Shown: piece after piece, positions 6,209 through 13,584 of the stretch
How the letters are laid out: each line of letters starts with the position of its first letter
Position numbering within the stretch: position 1 is the stretch's first letter
Assembly: GCA_012799845.1 (NCBI GenBank)
Contig: JAAZKL010000239.1
Span: forward strand, 1 to 13,584
Direction: 5' to 3'
DNA: 13,584 nucleotides
Origin: Clostridiaceae bacterium
GTDB taxonomy: Bacteria > Bacillota > Clostridia > Acetivibrionales > DTU013
Notes under the pieces: model-generated
The model's input: only the letters and a program-made list of their open reading frames with translations
Told to the model about the DNA's origin: nothing
Database searches by the model: none
Made by a program: the position numbers and the translations under genes

Positions 6209-7993
6209 TCAGACTGCCTCCAGCAGTTGGTACTGGGCTGTATATAGTTTATAATATGCGCCTTTCTTAGCCATCAGTTCTTCATGAGAGCCCTGTTCCA
6301 CTATTTTCCCGTTGTCTATATACATGATCTTGTCTGCGGTTTTTATGGTGGAAAGCCTGTGGGCTATTATGAACGATGTCCGCCCCTTGAGCAGCCTCTG
6401 GAGCCCTGCCTGCAGAGCCATTTCTGTTTTGGTGTCGATGCTCGAAGTGGCTTCATCGAGCACCAGTATCCTTGGATCCGCCAGCAGAGCCCTGGCGAAT
6501 GAAATAAGCTGTCTCTGCCCCACAGACAGCCTGGAGCCTCTTTCATTGACTTCCGTCTTGTAGCCGTCCGGCAGGGACATTATGAAATCATGGGCCATGA
6601 CCGCCCTGGCAGCGGCAATCGCTTCCTCGTCAGTCGCATCGAGCCTGCTGTATTTTATGTTGTCCATTATGGTGCCTGAGAATATGAAGGTATCCTGCAG
6701 CATTATGCCCATCTGCTTCCTCAGCGACTCCAGCGTTACGCTCCTGACATCCCTTCCGTCGACCATGACGCTCCCCTCCTGGACATCGTAAAAGCGGCTA
6801 ACCAGGTTCACGATGGTCGATTTGCCCGCTCCCGTGGGACCTACCAGCGCAACGGTCTCGCCGGGCTTCACACTGAAGCTCACATGGTCGAGGATGACCT
6901 CATCCTTTTCATAGCAGAACACAACATCCCGGAATTCCACAGCGCCATTTATCTGGGGCATCTGCACCGCACCGGGCAGATCGGCTACTGCAGGTTTTTC
7001 ATCGATGGTCTCAAATATCCTTTCAAGGTATGCCACCGCATTTACAATGGAATTATAGAAGTTGCCCAGGTTTGCGATAGGTTCCCAGAACCGCCATACG
7101 CTGCTTGTGAAGGTAAGTATCACGCCTACGGTGATGCCTCCGGTCCCGAGCCAGTGCACGCCAGCGAAGAATATGGCGCAGGCGCTTGCAACAGCTATGA
7201 TGTCTATGGTGGGCCATAAAAGGAACTGTATCCTGACCGCGCTTATCCATGCCTTCCTGTACTCGTCGTTCTGCCCGAGGAAGATTTCCATGTTTTCATC
7301 CTCCCTGGCGAAGGACTGGGTCACCTTGATGCCGCATATGCTCTCATGTATATATGCGTTCATGTTCGACAGCTTCCTGCTGACCTTCTGCCATGCTTTG
7401 CGCTGTGCGTTCTTCAGCAGGAACGTGACAGTCACCAGCACGGGAAGGCCGGTAAAGCAAACCAGTGCCAGCTTTACATTCATGATCAGCAAAAAGCATA
7501 TTATCGCAGCCAGGGTGAACAGGTCAGTAATGAGGTTGATCAGGCCGTTTGAAAGCAGATCGCTGAGGGAGTTGACATAGTTCACGACCCTCACGAGTAT
7601 CTTTCCGTGCGGCCTGCTGTCATAGTAGGCAAAGGGGAGTTGCTGTATATGTCTGAAAATGTCCTCCCTAATATTATAGATAATGCTCTGGCCGATGTTC
7701 GACATCGTCCTGATCCTGTACTTCATGCATATCGTGTTGAACACCAGCGTTGCAATGAATATCAGGGCAAGAATGAACATCCCGCCTATATTGCCTGCCG
7801 GTATCATATCGTCGATGGCGACCTTGACCAGGTAGGCCCCCAGCAATGAAAGCAGGCTCGTTGTGATCATCAGCACCACGGTGAAAGCTACCTTCCCCCT
7901 GTAGGGTTTCAGGTACCCCAGCAGCCTTCTCAGCTGTTTTGCGTCAAATCGCGCCTCAAGTTCTTCATCTATATCAAATTTGTTCCTTGCCAT
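6209..7993 (-). CDS. ABC exporter half-transporter, canonical subunit (BmrD/YheH- or TM288-like)
   Basis: This is a half-transporter: an N-terminal membrane domain with six hydrophobic segments (about 35-57, 71-90, 150-170, 174-193, 262-280, 287-300) fused to an ATPase domain. ATPase motifs are Walker A GPTGAGKST (385-393), Q-loop Q433, signature LSVGQ (489-493), Walker B ILVLDE with catalytic Glu514, and H-loop His545. The signature departs from LSGGQ, while Walker B keeps its Glu. This is the pattern of the catalytically competent partner of heterodimeric exporters. The start has a strong ribosome binding site (GAGGGGTGA) and lies only 11 bp after the stop of the partner gene, so the two are co-translated in one operon. 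Substrate is unknown; relatives export drugs or lipids. The first ~20 residues are charged and cytosolic. Confidence 0.93.
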   Translation of the reverse strand: MARNKFDIDEELEARFDAKQLRRLLGYLKPYRGKVAFTVVLMITTSLLSLLGAYLVKVAIDDMIPAGNIGGMFILALIFIATLVFNTICMKYRIRTMSNIGQSIIYNIREDIFRHIQQLPFAYYDSRPHGKILVRVVNYVNSLSDLLSNGLINLITDLFTLAAIICFLLIMNVKLALVCFTGLPVLVTVTFLLKNAQRKAWQKVSRKLSNMNAYIHESICGIKVTQSFAREDENMEIFLGQNDEYRKAWISAVRIQFLLWPTIDIIAVASACAIFFAGVHWLGTGGITVGVILTFTSSVWRFWEPIANLGNFYNSIVNAVAYLERIFETIDEKPAVADLPGAVQMPQINGAVEFRDVVFCYEKDEVILDHVSFSVKPGETVALVGPTGAGKSTIVNLVSRFYDVQEGSVMVDGRDVRSVTLESLRKQMGIMLQDTFIFSGTIMDNIKYSRLDATDEEAIAAARAVMAHDFIMSLPDGYKTEVNERGSRLSVGQRQLISFARALLADPRILVLDEATSSIDTKTEMALQAGLQRLLKGRTSFIIAHRLSTIKTADKIMYIDNGKIVEQGSHEELMAKKGAYYKLYTAQYQLLEAV

Positions 7994-8004
7994 TCAATCA
8001 CCCC

Positions 8005-9729
8005 TCATTTGTCAAAATCGCCGTATTGGTTTACGAAAGTGCTGTAATACCGGCCTTTCAGCGACAGAAGTTCGCTGTGCGTGCCTCTCTCCACGATCTC
8101 GCCGTTTTCGAGCACAAGGATAAGATCAGCATGTTTCACTGACGAAATCCTGTGGGCAATTATGAAAGTGGTCCTGTTTTTGCAGAAATTTTTCAGGTTC
8201 TGCTGGATCCTGTGTTCTGTCTCGATGTCGACGCTTGATGTGGTGTCGTCAAGTATTATTATCGGCGCTTTCATGACCAGGGCGCGCGCCAGCGCTATCC
8301 TTTGTTTCTGTCCTCCGGACAGGCCTACGCCCCTCTCTCCGATGATAGTGTCGTAATCTTCCGGGAATTCCGTAATAAAGTCGTGTGCCCCGGCCATTTC
8401 AGCGGCCCACTGGACCTTTTCCACGGATACGTCCGGCGCTCCGTATGCGATATTGCCCTCAATGGTTTCAGAAAACAGGAATATGTCCTGCATCGCAACG
8501 GCGATGTTTGCCCTGAGGGCCCTGACATCATAGTCTTTTATATCCCTGTCGTCTATCAGTACCGTGCCGTGGGTACAGTCATAGAATCTTGAAATCAGGC
8601 TCACCAGCGTCGATTTCCCTGACCCTGTCGGCCCCACCACTGCCACGGTCTGCCCCGGATACGCACAGAAGCTTATATCTTTGAGTACAGGCTCCTTTCC
8701 ATATCCGAAGCACACGTTCCTGAACTCCACGCGACCTTCCAGCTTTTCGGCGACGGCGCCGTCTTTACTCTTTATCCTCGGCTCCCTGTTGAGGAGCATC
8801 ATGACTTTTTCAGCGGAGGTGGCGAATCTCTGCGTATCGTTGACCAGCCAGCCTATCATCCTCATCGGGTTGTTCAGCGCCCAAAGGAAGCTGTTGAAAG
8901 TAACCAGTTCCCCCAGTGTAATATTCTTAGTGATCACCATGATACCGCCCGCAAGGATCGCGATCACCGTAAGCAGACCTGCCACTGAGTCCATCACGGG
9001 AAGATATCTCTCCCATATCTTTGCAGCCTGTATATTGCACTCTTTGAACCCTGCATTCTCCCTTGAAAACTTGTAAATCTCGTAATCTTCCTGCGCAAAT
9101 GCCTTTACGACCCTGTTCCCGCTTATGTTTTCCTGGACCACTGAATTTAGCCTGGAGAACTGCTCCCTGATCGCCGAAAACGCAGGCTTGACTTTGCTTG
9201 TAAGCCTTACTGCCAGGATGCCTGTGATAGGGGTAATGGCAAGCAGGATCAGCGTGAATGTGGTGTTGATAGCAAACAGAAAAGTAATAACCAATATGAA
9301 CGTAACGGCGTGCTGGAAAATAGAGTACATGACATAGGCGGTAAAGTGCCTGACCGCTTCGAGGTCGCCGGTCATCCTGGCCATTATGTCGCCCGTCTTG
9401 GTACGGTCGAAAAAGTCGAAATCCAGTTCCTGCACCTTCCTGAAGACATCTCTCCTGGCATTGTATACCACATTCTGCGATACATGCTCGAACATATTGA
9501 GATATGTATACCTGAGAATGGCTCTTAGTACGGTGCTGCCGATCATGATCAGGACCAGTGTGAGCAGTTTTTCGATCTGGCCATTTATTATGACTTCGTC
9601 AACTATCTTTCCCTGTACCGGCGCGTTGATCATGCTCAACAGGCCATGTACGAATACAAGGCCGAGCGCCGCGAAGAAGATACCCCTGTATTTTCTCATC
9701 AGGCCCCAGACCCATTTGAATTCTCTCAT
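8005..9729 (-). CDS. ABC exporter half-transporter, degenerate-site subunit (BmrC/YheI- or TM287-like)
   Basis: This is the first gene of the two-gene exporter operon, 574 residues. Six hydrophobic segments (about 17-36, 54-72, 131-152, 157-175, 246-266, 276-294) precede the ATPase domain. Its motifs are Walker A GPTGSGKST (366-374), Q414, a canonical signature LSGGQ (470-474) and His526. Walker B reads IIILDD, with Asp495 where the catalytic Glu should be. Paired with the next gene (LSVGQ, Glu514), this predicts one competent ATP site (Walker motifs of the partner, signature of this protein) and one degenerate site, as in BmrCD and TM287/288. Ribosome binding is weak (AAAAGG about 14 nt upstream). 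It is divergent from the AraC regulator, with which it shares a 168-bp promoter region. Confidence 0.93.
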   Translation of the reverse strand: MREFKWVWGLMRKYRGIFFAALGLVFVHGLLSMINAPVQGKIVDEVIINGQIEKLLTLVLIMIGSTVLRAILRYTYLNMFEHVSQNVVYNARRDVFRKVQELDFDFFDRTKTGDIMARMTGDLEAVRHFTAYVMYSIFQHAVTFILVITFLFAINTTFTLILLAITPITGILAVRLTSKVKPAFSAIREQFSRLNSVVQENISGNRVVKAFAQEDYEIYKFSRENAGFKECNIQAAKIWERYLPVMDSVAGLLTVIAILAGGIMVITKNITLGELVTFNSFLWALNNPMRMIGWLVNDTQRFATSAEKVMMLLNREPRIKSKDGAVAEKLEGRVEFRNVCFGYGKEPVLKDISFCAYPGQTVAVVGPTGSGKSTLVSLISRFYDCTHGTVLIDDRDIKDYDVRALRANIAVAMQDIFLFSETIEGNIAYGAPDVSVEKVQWAAEMAGAHDFITEFPEDYDTIIGERGVGLSGGQKQRIALARALVMKAPIIILDDTTSSVDIETEHRIQQNLKNFCKNRTTFIIAHRISSVKHADLILVLENGEIVERGTHSELLSLKGRYYSTFVNQYGDFDK

Positions 9730-9769
9730 GTAAACCAGCTGCCTTTTCTATTGTGCAATTATCTCTTTT

Positions 9770-9799
9770 ATAATAATTATCATCCTTTTGCTTCGACAA
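9770..9799 (-). promoter_or_regulatory. Probable promoter of the ABC exporter operon
   Basis: On the minus strand there is TTGTCG (9794-9799), an 18-bp spacer and TATTAT (9770-9775). It matches 4/6 and 5/6 of SigA consensus. The predicted start falls about 35 nt before the ATG at 9729. A near-perfect 9-bp direct repeat, TGTRCAATT, lies on each side of it (9752-9760 and 9805-9813), a candidate for activator half-sites. Confidence 0.42.
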
Positions 9800-9804
9800 T
9801 GAAA

Positions 9805-9833
9805 TGTACAATTCTGCCTTTGTGATGTATAAT
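9805..9833 (+). promoter_or_regulatory. Probable promoter of the AraC-family regulator
   Basis: TGTACA (9805-9810), a 17-bp spacer and TATAAT (9828-9833) form a plausible SigA promoter. Two more perfect TATAAT boxes follow at 9836-9841 and 9846-9851, the last two within the direct repeat TATAATGACG. Which box is used cannot be told. Confidence 0.45.
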
Positions 9834-9897
9834 CTTATAATGACGTATAATGACGACCGAATATCATTACAATGTTCAGTTAAAGGTTGGATGAATT

Positions 9898-10743
9898 ATG
9901 TTTGATCTTGGCATTAAGCCTGAGTGTTTCAATCCGCAGGTTTATTTTACTTTCAGGGGCAGATATGAAGAGAACCATGTGACCGAAGTCCATTCCCACG
10001 ACTTTGTCACCGTGATATATGTTATGTCCGGAAGTTGCACCTATACCATCAACGGCGTTTCATACCGCGTCAGGAAGGGAGACCTGCTCGTTTTCAACTC
10101 AGGTGTGTCCCACGGCAAAAACGTAGGGGCGGGAGAGGAGATAATGGAACTGCATGTCGGGCTCGGCAACATAAATATAGAGGGATTGCCGCGCAACCAC
10201 CTGGTACCTGCCGACGCGGCTCCCGTCTTCCACCTGCAGGAATATGAACAGCAGTTCATCAACTGCTGCAGCGATATCTGCTCCGAACAGGAAAACAACC
10301 TGCCCGGATGCGAGTTGATGATAAAGGTGCATGTGATGAATATGCTGGTGCATTTTCTGAAAGCAACGAAAACAGACGCCCACCGCAACGCCAACACTCT
10401 GTCGGGCATCGATTCCTCTGACAAGGCCGTGATCGTAAATACGCTCATGAAATACATGAACGTGAATTATATGCGCCAGATATCGCTTGAGTCGATTTCG
10501 AAAAAGATTTACCTGAGTCCCGCTTATATATCAAAGGTGTTTAAGGAAGAAACGGGCGAGACCCCGATAAATTACCTTATAAAGATACGGCTCTCCAAGG
10601 CCCGGGAAATGCTGATGGCAGGCGGCCAGTCCGTCAAGTCCGTCGCCAGGGCGGTAGGCTACGATGACGCGTATTACTTCAGCAAGCTGTATAAGAAGTA
10701 CCACGGCGTCGCCCCGTCCAAAGAGAGGGGAGAGAAGAAGTAA
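9898..10743 (+). CDS. AraC-family transcriptional regulator with N-terminal cupin domain
   Basis: The 281-residue protein has the two-domain plan of AraC/XylS regulators. The N-terminal cupin sensor (about 15-95) shows VHSHDFVTVIYVMSG, YRVRKGDLLVFNSGVSHG and the usual His-x-His start of the barrel. The C-terminal DNA-binding domain has two helix-turn-helix units. The first is ISLESISKKIYLSPAYISKVF (about 195-215). The second is SVKSVARAVGYDDAYYFSKL (245-264), followed by YKKYHGVAPS, the family signature. It is divergently transcribed from the ABC exporter operon over 168 bp, the classical layout of a regulator and its target. The sensed ligand is unknown, perhaps a sugar or a compound handled by the exporter (inference). 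The start ATG has AAAGGTTGG upstream. Confidence 0.92.
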   Translation: MFDLGIKPECFNPQVYFTFRGRYEENHVTEVHSHDFVTVIYVMSGSCTYTINGVSYRVRKGDLLVFNSGVSHGKNVGAGEEIMELHVGLGNINIEGLPRNHLVPADAAPVFHLQEYEQQFINCCSDICSEQENNLPGCELMIKVHVMNMLVHFLKATKTDAHRNANTLSGIDSSDKAVIVNTLMKYMNVNYMRQISLESISKKIYLSPAYISKVFKEETGETPINYLIKIRLSKAREMLMAGGQSVKSVARAVGYDDAYYFSKLYKKYHGVAPSKERGEKK

Positions 10744-10752
10744 GAATTCAGA

Positions 10753-10858
10753 AGGGGACACTCCCGTTAAAATGAAACGATCCGCTTTTCTTGAAGATGA
10801 CTCGTTTCATATGTCGAGAGGAGTGTCCCCTCACCGCTATCAGGAGTGCCCCCTTACC
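10753..10858. repeat. Nested palindromic element (GGGGACACTCC type) with an extra right arm
   Basis: The outer arms AGGGGACACTCC (10753-10764) and GGAGTGTCCCCT (10820-10831) are a perfect 12-bp inverted repeat. Inside is a second perfect 9-bp inverted repeat, ATGAAACGA (10772-10780) / TCGTTTCAT (10802-10810). The right arm recurs as a 17-bp direct repeat, AGGAGTGYCCCCTYACC, at 10819-10835 and 10842-10858. The whole could fold into a long hairpin. No T-run follows, so it is not a standard terminator. It lies between the convergent regulator and phosphodiesterase genes. The outer motif resembles small REP/MITE-like repeats; this is inference. Confidence 0.75.
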
Positions 10859-10878
10859 TTGCTCCCCTTCCCGCCATC

Positions 10879-11802
10879 TTATTCCACCCAGTCCGAAGGC
10901 TGGAAAAAATCCGTATAGACGCCGTATACTCCCTTGTCTCTCAGCTTGATATACTCATTATAGTCATTTATGGTATGTACATATATGGGTATGCCCAGAG
11001 CGGAAAATTTCTCAAGCAGTTCCGAATCAGCCCGGCTTTGCGACATTGTAAGTCCGAATAAAGGTTTTCGGCTGAAAAATTCAAAAATTTCATCCCCAAT
11101 GATTTTGATTTTGTACAGTGTCAAAATCACCTGATCATAGCCGAGGTCTCTAACCGGCTCATATTCATCAATGGAGTATATCTGCGGAATGATCCTTTTG
11201 CTGGCCTCAGGATAGGATTCTTTTATATGCCTGAGCACCTCGATATTGTCTTGCTTGATATCTGTTACGATATAAGCACCGTCATGTTCTGACAGCCATA
11301 ATGCCAGCTTGTTCAGATCCATGAATTCAATGCCCATGATACCTGTCCTCTTAATGAATTCTTCATATCCAGGCTGTTCGGTGGAATATTTGATCCCGGC
11401 AAACCAGTTAGCGTTGCCCCAGTCATGAGCCAACACAGGCACGCCATCAGAAGTGAGGCATATATCAACTTCTATAAAACAAAATCCCTCATCATATGAA
11501 CTGTCCAGCGCCTGCAGAGAGTTAGTCATGCGGACGCCATGAATGTCCCCTCCGGCGTGGGCAATAAGCCTGGGAGCTGTCTTTTGTCCTTCAGCAGCAT
11601 CGTCCTTGTTTGCAGACTCTGAAGCAGCGGCCATCAACTTTGATAAACTGTTCATGATATTCCGCATCGTATGATTCACAGTCCTGTAAAGAAGATTTTG
11701 ACTTTGAGTCTGATACGCAAACGGAATGGTTTTCATACAACCTGTTAGCAGGAGAATTATCAATATATATGGAAGTACCAGCCACGCTTTTCTATGCCTC
11801 AT
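10879..11802 (-). CDS. Glycerophosphodiester phosphodiesterase-domain lipoprotein
   Basis: GDPD enzymes hydrolyse glycerophosphodiesters to glycerol 3-phosphate and an alcohol. The N-terminus is a lipoprotein signal: basic MRHRK, a hydrophobic core (6-19) and lipobox LTGC with Cys22, so the enzyme should be anchored on the outer face of the membrane. A linker (about 25-75) leads to the catalytic barrel. Its core motifs are IAHAGG (His82), IEVDICLTSDGVPVLAHDW (Glu111, Asp113 and His126 as metal and catalytic residues), DIKQDN (181-186) and a C-terminal VHTINDYNEY. The usual ENT motif is TNS (93-95). Asn is kept and Glu is replaced by Thr, which is known to me from a subgroup of the family. The ATG has only a weak ribosome binding site. 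A TATAAT at 11892-11897 on the minus strand may be its -10. The end lies just past the palindromic element. Confidence 0.87.
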   Translation of the reverse strand: MRHRKAWLVLPYILIILLLTGCMKTIPFAYQTQSQNLLYRTVNHTMRNIMNSLSKLMAAASESANKDDAAEGQKTAPRLIAHAGGDIHGVRMTNSLQALDSSYDEGFCFIEVDICLTSDGVPVLAHDWGNANWFAGIKYSTEQPGYEEFIKRTGIMGIEFMDLNKLALWLSEHDGAYIVTDIKQDNIEVLRHIKESYPEASKRIIPQIYSIDEYEPVRDLGYDQVILTLYKIKIIGDEIFEFFSRKPLFGLTMSQSRADSELLEKFSALGIPIYVHTINDYNEYIKLRDKGVYGVYTDFFQPSDWVE

Positions 11803-11962
11803 ACCCCGCAGACCCCCGCCGCTTCTTTATTCTAAACTTTGCATGGATTTCTTTATAAAGGATTCTACCATACATTTCTTTAACATTCCATATTATAAGA
11901 TTCAGACGATGCTGACAGGTGGCCCCGGTTGGTTACAAATCGGGCAAATCGCTGCAACTTTA

Positions 11963-11971
11963 TGGTATAAT
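11963..11971 (+). promoter_or_regulatory. Extended -10 promoter of the truncated ABC ATPase gene
   Basis: TGGTATAAT is an extended -10 with perfect TATAAT (11966-11971). No convincing -35 is present. It lies about 35 bp before the GTG start, in the 204-bp divergent gap with the phosphodiesterase gene. Confidence 0.55.
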
Positions 11972-12006
11972 ATCCTTTACATGAATGCTTCGGGAGAGTG
12001 AGATCA

Positions 12007-12771
12007 GTGAATACATCGGATGAGGCTGTCATCAGCATAAGGAATCTCAGGATGCGCTTCGGTGAGAACGAAGTGCTCAAGGGTATAGATATGGATATAT
12101 TCAGAGGCCAGATAATAGGATACATAGGGCCCAACGGCGCCGGCAAAAGCACTACGGTGAAACTGATGCTCGGCATACTGGACGGATATGAAGGCGAGAT
12201 CAGGATCTTCGGGGAAGACATCAGGAACGGGGGCGTCGAATACAAGCGCAGGATCGGATATGTGCCAGAGTCCGCAGATGTGTATGAAAGCCTCACAGCC
12301 CAGGAATACCTCACCTTTATCGGCGAACTGTACGGGCTGGACCACGAAACCGCAGATGCAAAAGCGTCCAGGCTGATGTCGCTGTTTGACATCAGAGATG
12401 TGTATACTGCGAGGATCTCGACCTACTCAAAAGGCATGAGGCAAAAGCTGCTTATCATATCGAGCCTATTGCACGATCCGGACATCCTCTTCTTCGATGA
12501 ACCAATGAGCGGCCTGGACGCGAACAGCGTGATGGTGTTCAAGGAAATCATGTCTTCGCTGGCAGCACGGGGAAAGACTATTTTCTACTCATCCCACATC
12601 ATGGATGTGGTCGAAAAGATCAGCAGCAGGATAATCCTTCTAAATGGAGGCACGGACCTGTATTCCTTGCCATATTCCTGCCGGAGCTCATACTCATATG
12701 CTGTTTTGTCGTATTTTTTACTTCGATCCTCTATACGTTCATACTGGTTTTCTTCGACGGCGAAAAGCTGA
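12007..12771 (+). CDS. ABC transporter ATP-binding protein, C-terminus replaced by out-of-frame permease sequence
   Basis: The ATPase is of the ABC-2/multidrug type that drives a separate membrane permease. Residues 1-215 are orthodox: Walker A GPNGAGKST (41-49), Q-loop region ending VPE (about 88), signature YSKGM (140-144), Walker B ILFFDEP (160-166, Glu165) and His197. Homology stops at IILLNGG (about 12651). The remaining ~40 residues (TDLYSLPYSC...) are the permease sequence read in the wrong frame and are not a genuine ATPase tail. The GTG at 12007 is preferred, with GGGAG 10 nt upstream; the in-frame GTG at 11998 overlaps that site. The nucleotide-binding core could fold. Without its C-terminal part and an intact permease the system is probably dead. 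Confidence 0.8.
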   Translation: MNTSDEAVISIRNLRMRFGENEVLKGIDMDIFRGQIIGYIGPNGAGKSTTVKLMLGILDGYEGEIRIFGEDIRNGGVEYKRRIGYVPESADVYESLTAQEYLTFIGELYGLDHETADAKASRLMSLFDIRDVYTARISTYSKGMRQKLLIISSLLHDPDILFFDEPMSGLDANSVMVFKEIMSSLAARGKTIFYSSHIMDVVEKISSRIILLNGGTDLYSLPYSCRSSYSYAVLSYFLLRSSIRSYWFSSTAKS

Positions 12772-13463
12772 AAGACATGATCAACTATTTCCAGATCATG
12801 CTTTCGGTTGCAGTTCTTATCTCATATCAGCTAATGGCCCGGATCTTTGATATATCAGAGATCACAGTTTTTTTTGCACCCGCATGGTGGCATTATCTGA
12901 TGCCTGCCGCATGGTTCGCCGCTCCGTTCAGTCTTTTCCTGGAGCATGATGTATCAGCATATTACATAGTCCTCAGCATCGCTGCACTGGCAGTGCCGGT
13001 TATTTCACTGATCCTGTATGTCAGGCTTGTGGCGCCCCGCTTCGAAAAAAATCTGCAGAAGCTGAACGATAACAGCATTAGAAAAGGCCATCTGGTTTCG
13101 CTCAGGAATCGATTTCAGAGAAAACTGGCAGGCCTGCTATGCCGGACAGAACAGGAGCGCCTTTTCTATCAGTTTACGCAAAATGTCGCCGGAAAAGAAC
13201 GTAAGCTGAAGCTCAGCCTCTATCCCTCACTGGCCTTTGCCGTTGTCATGCCGTTTATATTGATGTTCGGGACCTTCACCCGCGGGAAAACACCGGAGGA
13301 AGTCCTGAAAAACATATCAGAAGGCCGCAGCTACATGGGCCTCTATATAACGGTCATTATGCTTTCAAGTGTCATACTGCAGCTCAGCAGAAGTGAAAAC
13401 TACAAGGGCGCATGGATTTATAAAGTACTGCCTATTGAAACACCCGTGCCCGTTTTCAATTGA
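12651..13463 (+). pseudogene. Internal fragment of an ABC-2-type permease
   Basis: The permease frame can be read from about 12651, at the end of ATPase homology, through VFLAIFLPELILICCFVVFF to a stop at 13461-13463. It is hydrophobic, with segments at about VFLAIFLPELILICC, ILYTFILVFF, IMLSVAVLISYQL, YIVLSIAALAVPVISLIL, LAFAVVMPFILMFG and YITVIMLSSVIL, and soluble stretches between. This looks like the middle of a large permease that normally follows such an ATPase. The N-terminal part and start are missing. The only usable ATG is internal (12777) and lacks a good ribosome binding site. The C-terminus also breaks off, after YKVLPIETPVPVF, at the same place as the fragment on the other strand. 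The family call rests on context and membrane pattern; the broken state is clear from the frame change. Confidence 0.65.
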
Positions 13464-13584
13464 TTAGTATTGTTATCCATGGCTCATACACATCATAGTC
13501 AGTTTCGACCTCGACCCACAGCTCAGAACCCCTGGCATTGAACTCGACTCCGCTTCCGGTCCAGAAAAGTGTAAGCGGAGAAAG
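13456..13584 (-). pseudogene. Fragment of a probable SGNH/GDSL (CE2-like) esterase, truncated
   Basis: The minus strand is open from the right edge for 42 codons, then stops at 13456-13458. It contains TLFWTGSGVEFNARGSELWV and YDVYEPWITILIN. The 'FW.GSG.E.N..GSELW' pattern with a later 'EPW..ILING' resembles the N-terminal beta-rich domain that precedes the SGNH hydrolase domain in some clostridial carbohydrate esterases. The frame ends abruptly at ILIN, where the family would continue, so the catalytic domain is missing. The stop coincides with the point where the convergent permease fragment also ends. The start lies outside the window. The family call is from memory of the pattern and is moderate. 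Confidence 0.5.

Noticed and set aside
8005..8300. Asp in Walker B as a sign of a dead ABC pseudogene
   Set aside because: Both ABC genes are full length with all other motifs intact, and this substitution is the rule in one subunit of heterodimeric exporters.
10885..10912. CCAG...CTGG hairpin followed by A-run near the end of the phosphodiesterase gene
   Set aside because: The stem is only 4 bp and lies inside the coding C-terminus (FFQPSDWVE). On the gene's own strand the T-run precedes the stem, so it is not a terminator for that gene.

Overview
The window reads as chromosomal DNA of a Gram-positive anaerobe of the class Clostridia. The evidence is the gene order rho - rpmE - DUF1385 (YqhQ family) - prmC, a Rho with a long charged insertion, AGGAG-type ribosome binding sites, SigA-like promoters with extended -10 boxes, and closest resemblance of most proteins to clostridial families. 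The species cannot be named from the sequence alone.

Left part (1-4800, all minus strand): a cluster for gene expression. A zinc-ribbon-rich protein of unknown function comes first (4133-4798). It is followed by a consensus promoter and a leader of about 200 nt, then rho (transcription termination), rpmE (zinc-binding ribosomal protein L31) with its own likely promoter and a good intrinsic terminator. Then come a DUF1385 membrane protein and the start of prmC (release-factor glutamine methyltransferase), which runs off the left edge.

Middle (4800-6200, plus strand): a diacylglycerol/lipid kinase gene with an extended -10 promoter. It is flanked on both sides by short imperfect direct repeats, about 23 bp upstream and 22 bp downstream.

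Right-middle (6200-10860): two ABC half-transporters in tandem on the minus strand make a heterodimeric exporter of the BmrCD / TM287-288 type, with one degenerate ATP site. A divergent AraC-family regulator shares their 168-bp promoter region and is the obvious candidate to control them. A nested palindromic element of the GGGGACACTCC type follows the regulator.

Right end (10879-13584): a secreted lipoprotein with a glycerophosphodiester phosphodiesterase domain (minus strand), then a divergent ABC-2-type system that has decayed. The ATPase loses its C-terminus and runs out of frame directly into the middle of a permease. The permease is itself cut off at the exact point where a convergent fragment of a probable SGNH/GDSL esterase is also cut off. 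Two deletions, or an assembly join, best explain this.

I see no CRISPR array, tRNA, rRNA, transposase or phage gene. I do not see a clear new multi-gene system. The most interesting items are the double truncation at the right end, the palindromic element, the intergenic repeat arrays around the lipid kinase, the Rho insertion with AT-hook-like cores, and the unassigned zinc protein upstream of rho.
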